Positions 53,802 to 61,808 of a stretch of 64,000 nt of DNA are shown here, in pieces. Source of the stretch: Methanosphaera stadtmanae (GTDB taxonomy: Archaea; Methanobacteriota; Methanobacteria; Methanobacteriales; Methanobacteriaceae); NCBI GenBank assembly GCA_015062805.1, contig SUTQ01000003.1, positions 62,001 through 126,000 of the forward strand. Direction: 5' to 3'. The notes beneath the pieces were generated by a model, which worked only from the letters and a program-made list of their open reading frames with translations, ran no database searches and was not told where the DNA came from. Within the stretch, counting starts at the first letter, position 1; the number at the start of each line of letters is the position of its first letter. The translations under genes were made by a program, and so were the position numbers.

Positions 53802-54869
53802 ATGAATAAGTATAAAGTTTCATTAATTACACCTTGTTATAACATTGAAAACATAAATAACAATGAAAAAACATTTTTTAATTCCCTTAATTCTGTAATT
53901 AAACAAAGCATTGGATATGAAAATATAGAACATATTTTAGTAGATGATTGTTCAACCGACAATACATATGAAATATTAAAAGAATTATCCCTCAAATATC
54001 CAAATATTAAATTAATTTCTCTAAAAGATAATTCTGGAAGTCCTAGTTATCCAAGAAATATTGGAATAAAAAATGCATCAAGTGATTACATAATGTTTTT
54101 AGATCAAGATGATATATTTGAAGAAAACATGATTGAAACATTATATAATAAAATATCAAGTGAAAATGTAGAAATAGTTAAATCAAACAATTATATAATA
54201 CTTGAAAATAAAATATACAAAAACATATCCAATAAAAAAAGAGAACAAAAATTAAATCCTCATGATTCTAACTTATTTGATTTACAACCTTTTATATGGA
54301 CTACAATTTTTGAAAAACAATTTATTTTAAATAATAATATCAATTTTCCCAAATTATTTGCGGAAGATGTTTATTTTTTAGTAAAATGTTCATTAAATAT
54401 TCAAAAAGGAATAATTATATTAAATGATTATTACGGTTATTATTATTTATCAGATAACAATAATTCGTTATCACATAGTTTTAACAAAAAACAGGCAATA
54501 GAATATAAAAAAGTTTTTGAATATTGTTTGGAAAAACTTATCAGTTCAAAACAACATGAAAAATATATTCAGGATTTTTATAGTTATTCTTTACAAATTT
54601 TAATGGATGTTTTTTTAAGGTCACATAGTGCAAAAAAAGAGAAAATAGAAATTATTCAAATAATTCAAGAATTTATGACAAAATTTAATAGTATTCCCTA
54701 CAAATTACCGATTTTCTGGAATTTAATTTGTATTTTGGTTCACAAAAACTATTGTCATATATTATTGTTTTTAAATAGATTCATTCTATTTGTTTTTGAC
54801 CAAAAATGGTTTGTTAAATTATTTAGAAATAAGAATTATGAAGAAACAAATATCAAGTATAATTATTAA
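53802..54869 (+). CDS. GT2 family glycosyltransferase
   Basis: Intact GT2 motifs: VSLITPCYN, VDDCSTDNT, GSPSYPRNIGIKNA and metal site FLDQDDIF near residue 97. ATG at 53802 was chosen; the frame opens at a TTG at 53790 that overlaps the likely ribosome binding site. The middle has QPFIWTTIFEKQFI and FAEDVYFLVK, the same pattern as the GT2 proteins of the large island and most like the 20958 product. A hydrophobic stretch near residues 305-335 may anchor it to the membrane. It follows the GT8 gene and precedes the iron-sulfur flavoprotein gene. Confidence 0.87.
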   Translation: MNKYKVSLITPCYNIENINNNEKTFFNSLNSVIKQSIGYENIEHILVDDCSTDNTYEILKELSLKYPNIKLISLKDNSGSPSYPRNIGIKNASSDYIMFLDQDDIFEENMIETLYNKISSENVEIVKSNNYIILENKIYKNISNKKREQKLNPHDSNLFDLQPFIWTTIFEKQFILNNNINFPKLFAEDVYFLVKCSLNIQKGIIILNDYYGYYYLSDNNNSLSHSFNKKQAIEYKKVFEYCLEKLISSKQHEKYIQDFYSYSLQILMDVFLRSHSAKKEKIEIIQIIQEFMTKFNSIPYKLPIFWNLICILVHKNYCHILLFLNRFILFVFDQKWFVKLFRNKNYEETNIKYNY

Positions 54870-54888
54870 TTAGGATAGGAGCGTTACT

Positions 54889-55467
54889 ATGTCAAAAGTT
54901 GTAGGTATTGTTGGAAGTCCAAGAGCAAATGGAAATACGGAATTTATGGTTAAAACTACATTAAATAGAATAAAAGAATCCGGAATTGAAACCGAATTAA
55001 TCACATTACATGATAAGAACATTAATTATTGTATAGGCTGTGATAGCTGTAAAAAAACCAATAAATGTGTTATCAATGATGATATGCAAGAACTGACTAA
55101 AAAAGTTAAAGATGCTGATGGAATTATTATGAGCAGTCCTGTTTATTTTGGAGATATGACTGGTCTAGCAAAAAGTTTTATAGATCGACTTAGACCTCTT
55201 AGAAATATTCATGCATTTAAGTTTAAAGTATGTGGAGCTATAAGTACAGGTGGTTTCAGAAATGGAGGTCAAGAAACAACCATACATTCCATTTATGATT
55301 TTTTCCTCATTCAAGGAGGAATAGTTGTTGGTGATGATAGACCTACAGCCCATTTTGGGGCTACTGGTGTGGGCAATACTAGTGAAGATGAAATAGCAAG
55401 AGACACTTGTATTTATTTAGCAGATCGTATGGTTGATGTTTTAACAAAGATTAATGATGGGGAATGA
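54889..55467 (+). CDS. Iron-sulfur flavoprotein (NADPH-dependent FMN reductase family)
   Basis: A redox protein of the Isf family found in methanogens and other anaerobes, with a flavodoxin-like fold. The FMN-binding loop is GIVGSPRANGNTE. The compact cysteine motif CIGCDSCKKTNKC (C-x2-C-x2-C-x5-C) near residue 46 fits the [4Fe-4S] site of Isf. SSPVYFGDMTGLAKSFIDRL and GAISTGGFRNGGQE are family motifs. Length 192. TAGGAG precedes the ATG. Isf proteins have been linked to reduction of O2 and peroxide. The gene overlaps the ribosome binding site of the next, small membrane protein gene. Confidence 0.92.
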   Translation: MSKVVGIVGSPRANGNTEFMVKTTLNRIKESGIETELITLHDKNINYCIGCDSCKKTNKCVINDDMQELTKKVKDADGIIMSSPVYFGDMTGLAKSFIDRLRPLRNIHAFKFKVCGAISTGGFRNGGQETTIHSIYDFFLIQGGIVVGDDRPTAHFGATGVGNTSEDEIARDTCIYLADRMVDVLTKINDGE

Positions 55468-55468
55468 A

Positions 55469-55780
55469 ATGAATAAAAAACCGTTTCTAGCAAGGAAAAT
55501 TACAAAAATCTATTTAGAATGTTATTTAGTGGTAATGTTCTTAATATTCACTTTTCCTATAATTTATATGTTAGTTGTTGAAAAAAATTCCCAATTTTTT
55601 GGTGCAAACATATTATTTTTTGAGTTTAACCTGTTTTTATCGTTAGTGTTATTAATATATACTTACTTTACAAGATATGAAAACAAAAATTGGAAAATAT
55701 TTCTTATTTATTTTGCATTAAGCATCGTATTTTTAGTTACAAGTATGATTGTTTTAGGTAGTGGCATTTACTTAAAATAA
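55469..55780 (+). CDS. Small membrane protein with three transmembrane segments
   Basis: A 103-residue protein from the ATG at 55469, preferred over 55454 because TGGGGA lies just upstream. Three hydrophobic segments are visible: LECYLVVMFLIFTFPIIYML, FEFNLFLSLVLLIYTYF and FLIYFALSIVFLVTSMIVLG. No family was recognised. It begins 1 nt after the iron-sulfur flavoprotein stop, so they share a transcript, and a spacer of 78 nt separates it from the DPM-like gene. Function unknown. Confidence 0.6.
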   Translation: MNKKPFLARKITKIYLECYLVVMFLIFTFPIIYMLVVEKNSQFFGANILFFEFNLFLSLVLLIYTYFTRYENKNWKIFLIYFALSIVFLVTSMIVLGSGIYLK

Positions 55781-55858
55781 AGTTTAAGAAGTATATTTAA
55801 TATAGATAATAATAAGACAATAAATTTAAATAGTAATACAATTGAGGCTTTACAAAAA

Positions 55859-56569
55859 ATGAACAAAGAAGACATACCACCAATTACATCTGATATCTAC
55901 ATAATTTTATCATGCTATAACGAAGAAGAAACATTGGAAGAAGTAGTAGATGGACTAATAGAACGTGGATTTAAAGTAATAATTGTTGATGATGGATCCA
56001 AAGACAATAGCCCAATTATTGCAAGAAAACTAGTGAAAAAATATTATCCTAATGTTTATCATTACAGACATATTATAAATGTAGGACTTGGTGGAGCAAT
56101 TAAAACAGGAATCCAAGCTGCTTTAAGAAAAGGTGCAGATATAATGATTACCTTTGATGCGGATGGTCAACATAATCCTGATGATTTATACAATATGTAT
56201 CCCCCATTACAGGAGGGTAAAGCAGATGTTGTTATAGCAGCCCGTGATTTTGATGACATGCCTACCGGTAGACGTTTTGGAAATACTGTAATGAATTATA
56301 TCACTTATGTTTTCCAAGGGAAAATGGTAAAGGATTCACAGTCAGGATTAAGAGCATTTACAAGTGACGCTGCCAATAAACTTGAATTAAAAAGCCCACA
56401 ATATGGTATTAGTAGTGAAATTATTGGTGAAATCCATCGTAAAAATTTAAAGTTAATGGAAGTTCCTATGACTACCATTTATGATGAACGTACAATCCAA
56501 AAAGGAACTAATACTCTTGTTGGTATAAAAATTGTTTTAGAATTCATTAATGAAACAATTAAAAGATAG
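55859..56569 (+). CDS. Dolichyl-phosphate mannosyltransferase-like GT2 (polyprenyl-phosphate glycosyltransferase)
   Basis: It is predicted to transfer a sugar from a nucleotide donor to a polyprenyl phosphate on the cytoplasmic side of the membrane. The DPM1-like motifs are IILSCYNEEETLEEVV, IIVDDGSKDNS, NVGLGGAIKTGI near residue 80 and the metal-binding TFDADGQHNPDDL near 100. VIAARDF and SGLRAFTSDA are also typical. It has no membrane helices, unlike the fused forms. The DUF2304 protein encoded 11 nt downstream supplies a small membrane partner, a pairing common in archaea and bacteria. A role in N-glycan or S-layer-type glycan assembly is likely but not shown. Confidence 0.93.
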   Translation: MNKEDIPPITSDIYIILSCYNEEETLEEVVDGLIERGFKVIIVDDGSKDNSPIIARKLVKKYYPNVYHYRHIINVGLGGAIKTGIQAALRKGADIMITFDADGQHNPDDLYNMYPPLQEGKADVVIAARDFDDMPTGRRFGNTVMNYITYVFQGKMVKDSQSGLRAFTSDAANKLELKSPQYGISSEIIGEIHRKNLKLMEVPMTTIYDERTIQKGTNTLVGIKIVLEFINETIKR

Positions 56570-56580
56570 GTGGGATTAAA

Positions 56581-56910
56581 TTGTTTACTTATCAGATTAT
56601 ATTAATAATTATCAGTATTTTAGGAATTTTACTAGGAATCCACAGGTTCAGGGATGAATCTTTTAGTAATAGTGTATTTACATTATGGACATTTGTCTGG
56701 ATTATAATAATTATTGTAACACTATTTCCAAACATTACAACATACTTTGCTAATTTCTTTGGACTTGGTCGTGGATTAGATAGTGTATATATTGTTTCAA
56801 TATTATTCCTTTTTTATATTGTGTTTAAATTATATAATAAAATGGAACAACAGAAGAAAAGAATTAACGAACTTGTTAGTCAATTAACCCTCAAGGAAAA
56901 TGAAGAATAA
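56581..56910 (+). CDS. DUF2304 family membrane protein
   Basis: A 109-residue protein with three hydrophobic segments (YQIILIIISILGILLGI, LWTFVWIIIIIVTLFP, YIVSILFLFYIVFKLY) and a charged C-terminus, the pattern of DUF2304. TTG start with AGGTGGG 6 nt upstream. DUF2304 genes usually stand next to DPM-like glycosyltransferases, and here the gap is 11 nt. It probably anchors or regulates that enzyme. A hairpin terminator overlaps its stop codon. Confidence 0.85.
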   Translation: MFTYQIILIIISILGILLGIHRFRDESFSNSVFTLWTFVWIIIIIVTLFPNITTYFANFFGLGRGLDSVYIVSILFLFYIVFKLYNKMEQQKKRINELVSQLTLKENEE

Positions 56911-56932
56911 AATTCTTCAACTAATTTTTTTT
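56902..56932 (+). terminator. Hairpin plus T8 terminator overlapping the DUF2304 stop
   Basis: Stem GAAGAAT (56902-56908) with ATTCTTC (56912-56918), loop AAA, then T8 at 56925-56932. It starts inside the last codons of the gene. Confidence 0.6.
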
Positions 56933-57086
56933 AATCTTATATAAATTGTTTTTAAAATATTTCTAAACTGATATTTCTACAAATAGTAATACATATACTC
57001 AAAATATTATGTAAAATAAGTCCAAAAAGTTATATTTTAATCATAAATGATTTTTCTACAAACATTAATAGTAAATAAATTACATA

Positions 57087-57097
57087 TTATATATAGA
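57087..57097 (+). promoter_or_regulatory. TATA-like box A for nac
   Basis: ATTATATATAG lies about 60 nt before the nac ATG, giving a leader of roughly 35 nt with an AAAGGAGGAG Shine-Dalgarno. Confidence 0.45.
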
Positions 57098-57154
57098 ATA
57101 AATTAATATTTTAATATAATTTTTCACAGGCTTTAAAACAAAGGAGGAGAAATA

Positions 57155-57526
57155 ATGTTCCCAGGTGGCAAAATAAGTCCAAAACAATTAAAACAAATGG
57201 AAAAGAAAATGAAACAGATGGGTATGAATATGAAAGAACTTGAAGGAGTTGAACAAGTAGTCATTACCCTTAAAGATAAAGAAATTGTTATTAAAGATGC
57301 AGAAGTTAGTATCATGAAAGCTATGGGTACTGAAACATACCAAATTTCAGGTAATGCAGAAGAAAGAATCAAAGGTTCAGACACCGAAGATGCTGTTGAA
57401 GTTGAAATTTCAGAAGATGATATTGATTTAGTAGCTTCACAAACCGGAAAAACTAAAGAAGAAGCAGAAAATGCATTGAAAGAAGCTAATGGTGATTTAG
57501 CTGAAGCTATTATGAGATTATCATAA
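57155..57526 (+). CDS. nac: Nascent polypeptide-associated complex protein
   Basis: The archaeal homodimeric ribosome-associated chaperone that contacts nascent chains. It is 123 residues long, with MFPGGKISPKQLKQMEKKMKQMGM at the N-terminus and a NAC domain at about 20-80 (VVITLKDKEIVIKDAEV, then TYQISG). A C-terminal UBA domain spans about 85-123 (DIDLVASQTGKTKEEAENALKEANGDLAEAIMRL). The Shine-Dalgarno AAAGGAGGAG is very strong, fitting high expression. The gene is monocistronic and marks the return to core genes. Confidence 0.96.
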   Translation: MFPGGKISPKQLKQMEKKMKQMGMNMKELEGVEQVVITLKDKEIVIKDAEVSIMKAMGTETYQISGNAEERIKGSDTEDAVEVEISEDDIDLVASQTGKTKEEAENALKEANGDLAEAIMRLS

Positions 57527-57780
57527 TACTGTACTTAACCATATATTATATTAGTATTATTTAAAAAAAATAGGATTTAATTAGAAAAAATCAAGAAAAC
57601 GATTAAGTAATAATATAAATAAAGATGATTATTTCTTAATATCTTTAAAACGGTGATAAATAAAGACAAATACAATATAACAGTAATTTTAAAATAAATA
57701 AATACTAAGAAAATTATATAATATATTAGAATTAAACGAACAGAGAATTAAAAAAATAAAAGAAATAAAAAGGTGATCTT
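57527..57780. promoter_or_regulatory. A+T-rich spacer upstream of the NYN-RNase gene
   Basis: 254 nt with no ORF or RNA fold recognised. It ends with the GGTGAT Shine-Dalgarno of the 57781 gene. TATA-like tracts such as ATTATATAATATATT near 57712-57726 are possible promoter elements. Confidence 0.35.
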
Positions 57781-58821
57781 TTGAAAATAATTGTTGACGG
57801 GTCAAATGTAGCTTACTACGGACAACAACCCGATGAAGAAACAGGTAAAGTAACACCAAGTCTTAAAACATTAAAAGTAGCTATAAGTACTCTTGAAAAA
57901 TTAGGACACGAACCAATTGTATTATCAGATGCACCATTAAGACATGAAATTGATGATAAAGATGGCTTTAATGAAATGATTCAAAATGAAGAGGTATTCC
58001 CTGTACCTGCAGGTACAATAGCAGATCATTACATTTTAAATTTAGCATATGAAAAAGATGCAAAAATTTTATCAAATGACTTCTTTAGAGATTATCAAGA
58101 TGAATTCCAGGATATAAATAGTAGAAGATTACCATATAGAGTTAAAAATGGTAGATTCCAAATAGGAAAACCAGCACCACCTAAAAAAGTAAAAAATTTA
58201 CTACAAAAAATCTGTTCTAAATCTTTAAACGAATTTGAAACCAGAGGATTTGATGTATATAAATCCAAGAAAAACAGAAAATTTTCAGGATTAGCTGTAG
58301 CACAGGAAGCAATTAACAGAGTAAATAAAGAAGAAGACAATGCAATAGATTCAAAATTAGAAAACATATTCATGAAAGTTCCTATTTTGAATAAAATGGT
58401 TAGCTTTGTTGATGATGATGTTGAAGAAGCAGACTTTTTAATATTTGTATTAGTCAATCCTAAAGATTATAAAGAAGCTGTTAAAAATGCAGGAACAATT
58501 GCAGTAACTGTAAGAAATAAACTTAATTTAGATCATTCACCATTAGTAGCTGTAAGAAATGATTTATTTACTCGTCCAGGAACATTTGAATTAAACATAA
58601 TTTACTCTGATGAAGTATTAGAAGAATCACCATTCAATTTAAATATTATAATTAACGATTCCGACTATTCATTCATCAAACATAATTCAAGGAATATTGC
58701 AAGTACTATGGCAGCCAGATTAGGAACATGGAAATTCCCAATTGTATCTGTTAAACCAAGTATGCTCATGGAAAAACCAGGACAGTTCGAAATATCTATA
58801 GAACGTGGAGGAAGAAGATAA
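57781..58821 (+). CDS. NYN-domain (Zc3h12a-like) predicted ribonuclease
   Basis: The N-terminal 110 residues form a PIN/NYN nuclease-like domain. IIVDGSNVAYYG has Asp6 and Asn9, IADHYIL has Asp82 and ILSNDFFRDY has Asp100 and Asp104, the acidic set expected at the metal site. The remaining 230 residues are unassigned. They contain a Lys-rich link (PAPPKKVKNLLQKIC) and two similar beta-rich stretches (VAVRNDLFTRPGTFELNI and VSVKPSMLMEKPGQFEISI) that look like an internal duplication. TTG start with GGTGAT 4 nt upstream. The next gene's ATG is 1 nt after its stop and that gene's Shine-Dalgarno lies within its last codons, so the products are probably used together. RNA target is unknown. Confidence 0.78.
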   Translation: MKIIVDGSNVAYYGQQPDEETGKVTPSLKTLKVAISTLEKLGHEPIVLSDAPLRHEIDDKDGFNEMIQNEEVFPVPAGTIADHYILNLAYEKDAKILSNDFFRDYQDEFQDINSRRLPYRVKNGRFQIGKPAPPKKVKNLLQKICSKSLNEFETRGFDVYKSKKNRKFSGLAVAQEAINRVNKEEDNAIDSKLENIFMKVPILNKMVSFVDDDVEEADFLIFVLVNPKDYKEAVKNAGTIAVTVRNKLNLDHSPLVAVRNDLFTRPGTFELNIIYSDEVLEESPFNLNIIINDSDYSFIKHNSRNIASTMAARLGTWKFPIVSVKPSMLMEKPGQFEISIERGGRR

Positions 58822-58822
58822 A

Positions 58823-60037
58823 ATGGCTTTTAATAATCTAATGAAAAGATTATTCAGTCAACTTCTTCATAAAAGAGTTATAAGTATAGGAACAAGTTAT
58901 TTTGCAACAAATGAGTTAGAAACAGATTATGTTTCATTAATTAACCTTACTAAAACCATGCTAGTTGAAATTAAACCAGCAGAAATTAATAGTAAAACAA
59001 TATTTGCAAACTTAGAACAGGAAATAGACCAACGAGATTTACCTCAAAACAGAAAATTCATTGAAATTAAACCAGCAGAGGATGAAGTAAATGAATTTGC
59101 ATTATTAAGTAACATAATTATGGGTAATGATCGTTATTTATATGTTGAACTATTCAAACCTTCACCTATAATGGAAACATTTGCACAAATGATTCTTAAA
59201 GCAAATGGTGAAATTATAGAAAAAGGTAAAACCGAACTTGTTTCTAGAATGCCCTCCAAAAAAGAAGGAATTAGAGTTGCTATAAGATTAATTTCTTTAG
59301 GTATGCAACATGGGTGCAATGTTAGGGCTGCAGTTGGTATGACTGGTGCAGCATCCATTGAACGTGCTATTGACATGAATATGGAAATTGGACCAACAAG
59401 TGGAGTAGGATTCACAAAACTTGGTGGAGAATATGGAGTAATCTTTGAATCAGTACCAAAATTAGAAAAAGTAGATTTAACTCCGATGCAAATAGATAAT
59501 TTCATGTATATTGATGCAAAGGATTCAACAGGATTTATTTCAAAATTTGGTAAAGATAAGCTAATTGAAATAATGAATGATATTAATGCATATATTGCAA
59601 ATGAAAGTGAAGGAAAAATTGAAGGATATCGTGTAGGTGGCGATGATTTAATTATTAATTTCCCAAATAAAGAAATTGCTTTAAAAACAGGATTAGATTG
59701 TGCATGGTATGCTATGAATAATGGTTTAAATCTAAGGGTAGGTATAGGAAAAAGTAGAAGAGAAGCTGGAGAAAACGCACATTTAAGTGACCAATTAAAA
59801 ATCTATGAGGACACTCCAGTTATCGTGTTTGACTTAGCAAATGGAAAGTATGGATATTACATACCTTCAGAATTCACTCGAAGTGCTTTGGACTTTATTA
59901 CAAACAAAAGTTCATTACTGATAGGTGTCTTCTTATTTGTGTTCATTGTTACATTGATTGGATGGAATACTGGTAATGCATGGTTAGGATTTGTCGCCTT
60001 ACTATTTGCATTATTAATAGTGACAATTGCTAGTTAA
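58823..60037 (+). CDS. Membrane-anchored protein with a GGDEF-like/palm (GGDD) domain
   Basis: A 404-residue protein from the ATG at 58823, preferred over the GTG at 58805 because GGAGGAAG lies just upstream of the ATG. Residues 1-225 are unassigned. Residues about 225-345 resemble a palm-type nucleotidyl cyclase. MYIDAKDSTGF has Asp231 and Asp234 at the first metal site, GYRVGGDDLIINFP has G272-G273-D274-D275, and NLRVGIGKSRREAGENAHLSDQLKIYE occupies the place of the last strand and helix. The distance from Asp231 to GGDD, 41 residues, equals that in GGDEF enzymes. Two hydrophobic helices (about 365-404) end the chain. Cyclase activity is inference. It is translationally linked to the NYN gene. 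Confidence 0.65.
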   Translation: MAFNNLMKRLFSQLLHKRVISIGTSYFATNELETDYVSLINLTKTMLVEIKPAEINSKTIFANLEQEIDQRDLPQNRKFIEIKPAEDEVNEFALLSNIIMGNDRYLYVELFKPSPIMETFAQMILKANGEIIEKGKTELVSRMPSKKEGIRVAIRLISLGMQHGCNVRAAVGMTGAASIERAIDMNMEIGPTSGVGFTKLGGEYGVIFESVPKLEKVDLTPMQIDNFMYIDAKDSTGFISKFGKDKLIEIMNDINAYIANESEGKIEGYRVGGDDLIINFPNKEIALKTGLDCAWYAMNNGLNLRVGIGKSRREAGENAHLSDQLKIYEDTPVIVFDLANGKYGYYIPSEFTRSALDFITNKSSLLIGVFLFVFIVTLIGWNTGNAWLGFVALLFALLIVTIAS

Positions 60038-60049
60038 GGAGGAAAAAAT

Positions 60050-60487
60050 ATGAATGGTGAAACAAAATCAAAAATATTGTTAATATTAGTAGTAGGACTT
60101 GCTGCTTTAGCCTGTGGAACAATAGTATCAGCATTTGTACATGTAGACCTCCCTCAAGAAAGTTTACTTGATGATTTAGAAGAATTAGAAAACGATACAA
60201 TACTATCCATTAATGATTCCAATATCTCACAGAATAATACTCAAACAAAAACTACAACCAAAAAGTATAATTCAAATTATAAAAAATCAAGTTACTCAAG
60301 TAGCAATACAAGTGAATCATCAAGTGATAGTAGCTCTGGAAGTTCATCCTCAGGAAGCTCAAGCGGAAGCGAATCTTCTTCAAGTGGAAGCGGATCTTCT
60401 TCAAGTGGAAGTGGTTCATATTCAAGTAGTAGTAGTGGTTCAAGAAGTTCATCCTCAGGAAGCTCAAGTGGAAGTAATTCAAACTAA
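60050..60487 (+). CDS. Secreted or membrane-anchored Ser/Gly-rich low-complexity protein
   Basis: A 145-residue protein with an N-terminal hydrophobic segment (ILLILVVGLAALACGTIVSAF), either a signal peptide or an anchor. An acidic stretch follows (LLDDLEELENDT), then a Lys/Thr/Asn stretch. The last 70 residues are almost only Ser and Gly, built from short units such as SSSGSGSSSSGSG. The segment encoding SSSSGSSSG recurs, so DNA repeats are present. The AAGGAGGAA Shine-Dalgarno is strong. It starts 12 nt after the palm-domain gene and probably belongs to that transcript. Ser-rich tails are often O-glycosylated or wall-spanning. Function unknown. Confidence 0.7.
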   Translation: MNGETKSKILLILVVGLAALACGTIVSAFVHVDLPQESLLDDLEELENDTILSINDSNISQNNTQTKTTTKKYNSNYKKSSYSSSNTSESSSDSSSGSSSSGSSSGSESSSSGSGSSSSGSGSYSSSSSGSRSSSSGSSSGSNSN

Positions 60488-60558
60488 TACTCTGCTGGAT
60501 AATGAACAAGCTAATTACAAACCAAATTTACATTGAAAGAATTAATCTCCTCTTTTAA

Positions 60559-60568
60559 TTTTTTTTTT
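60559..60568 (+). terminator. T10 terminator before argJ
   Basis: An uninterrupted T10 run about 70 nt after the Ser-rich gene and 31 nt before the argJ ATG, after CTCCTCTTTTAA. It separates the two transcripts. Confidence 0.5.
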
Positions 60569-60599
60569 AAAATATTAATTTTTTATAGGAAATAATAAC

Positions 60600-61796
60600 A
60601 TGAAAATATTAGAAAATGGAATATGTTCAATTGATTCTCTTAAAGTTAGTGGTTACAGAGAAGGTAAATATGGTGTAACCATAATTTATCATGAAAACTC
60701 TACTGCAGCAGGTGTATATACCACAAACAAGGTTTATGCAGCACCAATTGACATTACAAGAAAACATATAGCAAACGGCAATATTTCAGCCATAATAGTT
60801 AATAGTGGGAATGCAAACTGTTATACCAAAGAAGATGGAATTAAAAAAGGACTTGAATTAGCACAACTAGCAGCTGATAAATTAGACATACCTGTTGAAG
60901 ATGTAGCTGTAGCTAGTACTGGTGTTATAGGTAGACAAATGCCTATGGATATTTTAAAACCGATTGCTGAAAAATCATTGTCACAATTAGATAATAACAG
61001 AGAATCGGCAAACAATGCTGCTGATGCTATACTTACTACTGATACGGTACGTAAAGAATGTGCTGTTGAACATGAACTAAATGATGGCACTGTTTTTAAA
61101 GTAGCTGGTATTTGTAAAGGGTCAGGTATGATTGCACCAAATATGGGAACGATGTTAGGCTTTATTACAACAGATTTGAAAGTACCTCAAGACACCTTGC
61201 AAAAAGCATTGAATAAAAGTATTAAAAAGTCATTCAACATGGTAGTTGTTGACGGAGATGAAAGTACAAATGATACCGTTTTACTTTTAAGTACCAATGA
61301 TATTGAAGGAGAAATTGATGAGAATTTCCAAGAAGCATTAGATTATGTTTGTACCAGCCTTGCAAAACAAATCGCTAGAGATGGTGAAGGTGCAGATAAG
61401 TTCATGGAAGTTACTGCTAGTGGAGCAAAATCTGAAGATGATGCAATTAGCTTATCAAAAAGTATTGTTTCATCAAGTCTTGTGAAAACTGCGTTAGCAG
61501 GTGCTGACCCTAACTGGGGAAGAATTATTAGTGCGATGGGTTACTCCGGTGTAGACTTTGATCCGGAAAAAGTATCAATTAGCATTGGAAACAATGACCA
61601 TGATGTAATAATTGTTGACAGTGGCTATGTAACAACTTACGATAAACCTGAATTACTTGAAGAAGCAGAAAGCATAATGAAAGAAAAAACCGTTATTATT
61701 AAAGTAGATGTAAATAATGGAGATTTTAGTGCAACTGCATACGGTTGTGACTTAACTTGTGAATATGTACATATTAATGCAGATTATACAACATAG
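60600..61796 (+). CDS. argJ: Glutamate N-acetyltransferase / ornithine acetyltransferase
   Basis: It recycles the acetyl group in arginine synthesis by moving it from N-acetylornithine to glutamate. The precursor is cleaved by itself at Met/Thr in APNMGTMLGF near residue 180, making the Thr the N-terminal nucleophile of the beta chain. SGNANCYT near 63, STGVIGRQMP near 102 and PNWGRIISAMGYSG near 302 are family motifs. The 398-residue length is normal. TAGGA precedes the ATG. argB follows after 12 nt. Confidence 0.97.
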   Translation: MKILENGICSIDSLKVSGYREGKYGVTIIYHENSTAAGVYTTNKVYAAPIDITRKHIANGNISAIIVNSGNANCYTKEDGIKKGLELAQLAADKLDIPVEDVAVASTGVIGRQMPMDILKPIAEKSLSQLDNNRESANNAADAILTTDTVRKECAVEHELNDGTVFKVAGICKGSGMIAPNMGTMLGFITTDLKVPQDTLQKALNKSIKKSFNMVVVDGDESTNDTVLLLSTNDIEGEIDENFQEALDYVCTSLAKQIARDGEGADKFMEVTASGAKSEDDAISLSKSIVSSSLVKTALAGADPNWGRIISAMGYSGVDFDPEKVSISIGNNDHDVIIVDSGYVTTYDKPELLEEAESIMKEKTVIIKVDVNNGDFSATAYGCDLTCEYVHINADYTT

Positions 61797-61808
61797 GAGG
61801 AATAAAAA

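Noticed and set aside
58823-60037. Reading the GGDD protein as Cas10 of a type III CRISPR system
   Set aside because: No other cas genes, HD domain or array are nearby, and the chain ends in two membrane helices. Only a palm-fold similarity is claimed.
60303-60487. Short direct repeats that could suggest a CRISPR array
   Set aside because: They are codon-level Ser/Gly repeats within an open frame, with no constant repeat and unique spacer pattern. No CRISPR array was seen anywhere in the window.
60213-60536. A 107-codon frame overlapping the Ser-rich gene and an antisense frame at 60252-60509
   Set aside because: Both arise from the low-complexity Ser/Gly repeat read in other frames and give unnatural Gln/Val- or His/Leu/Phe-rich proteins.
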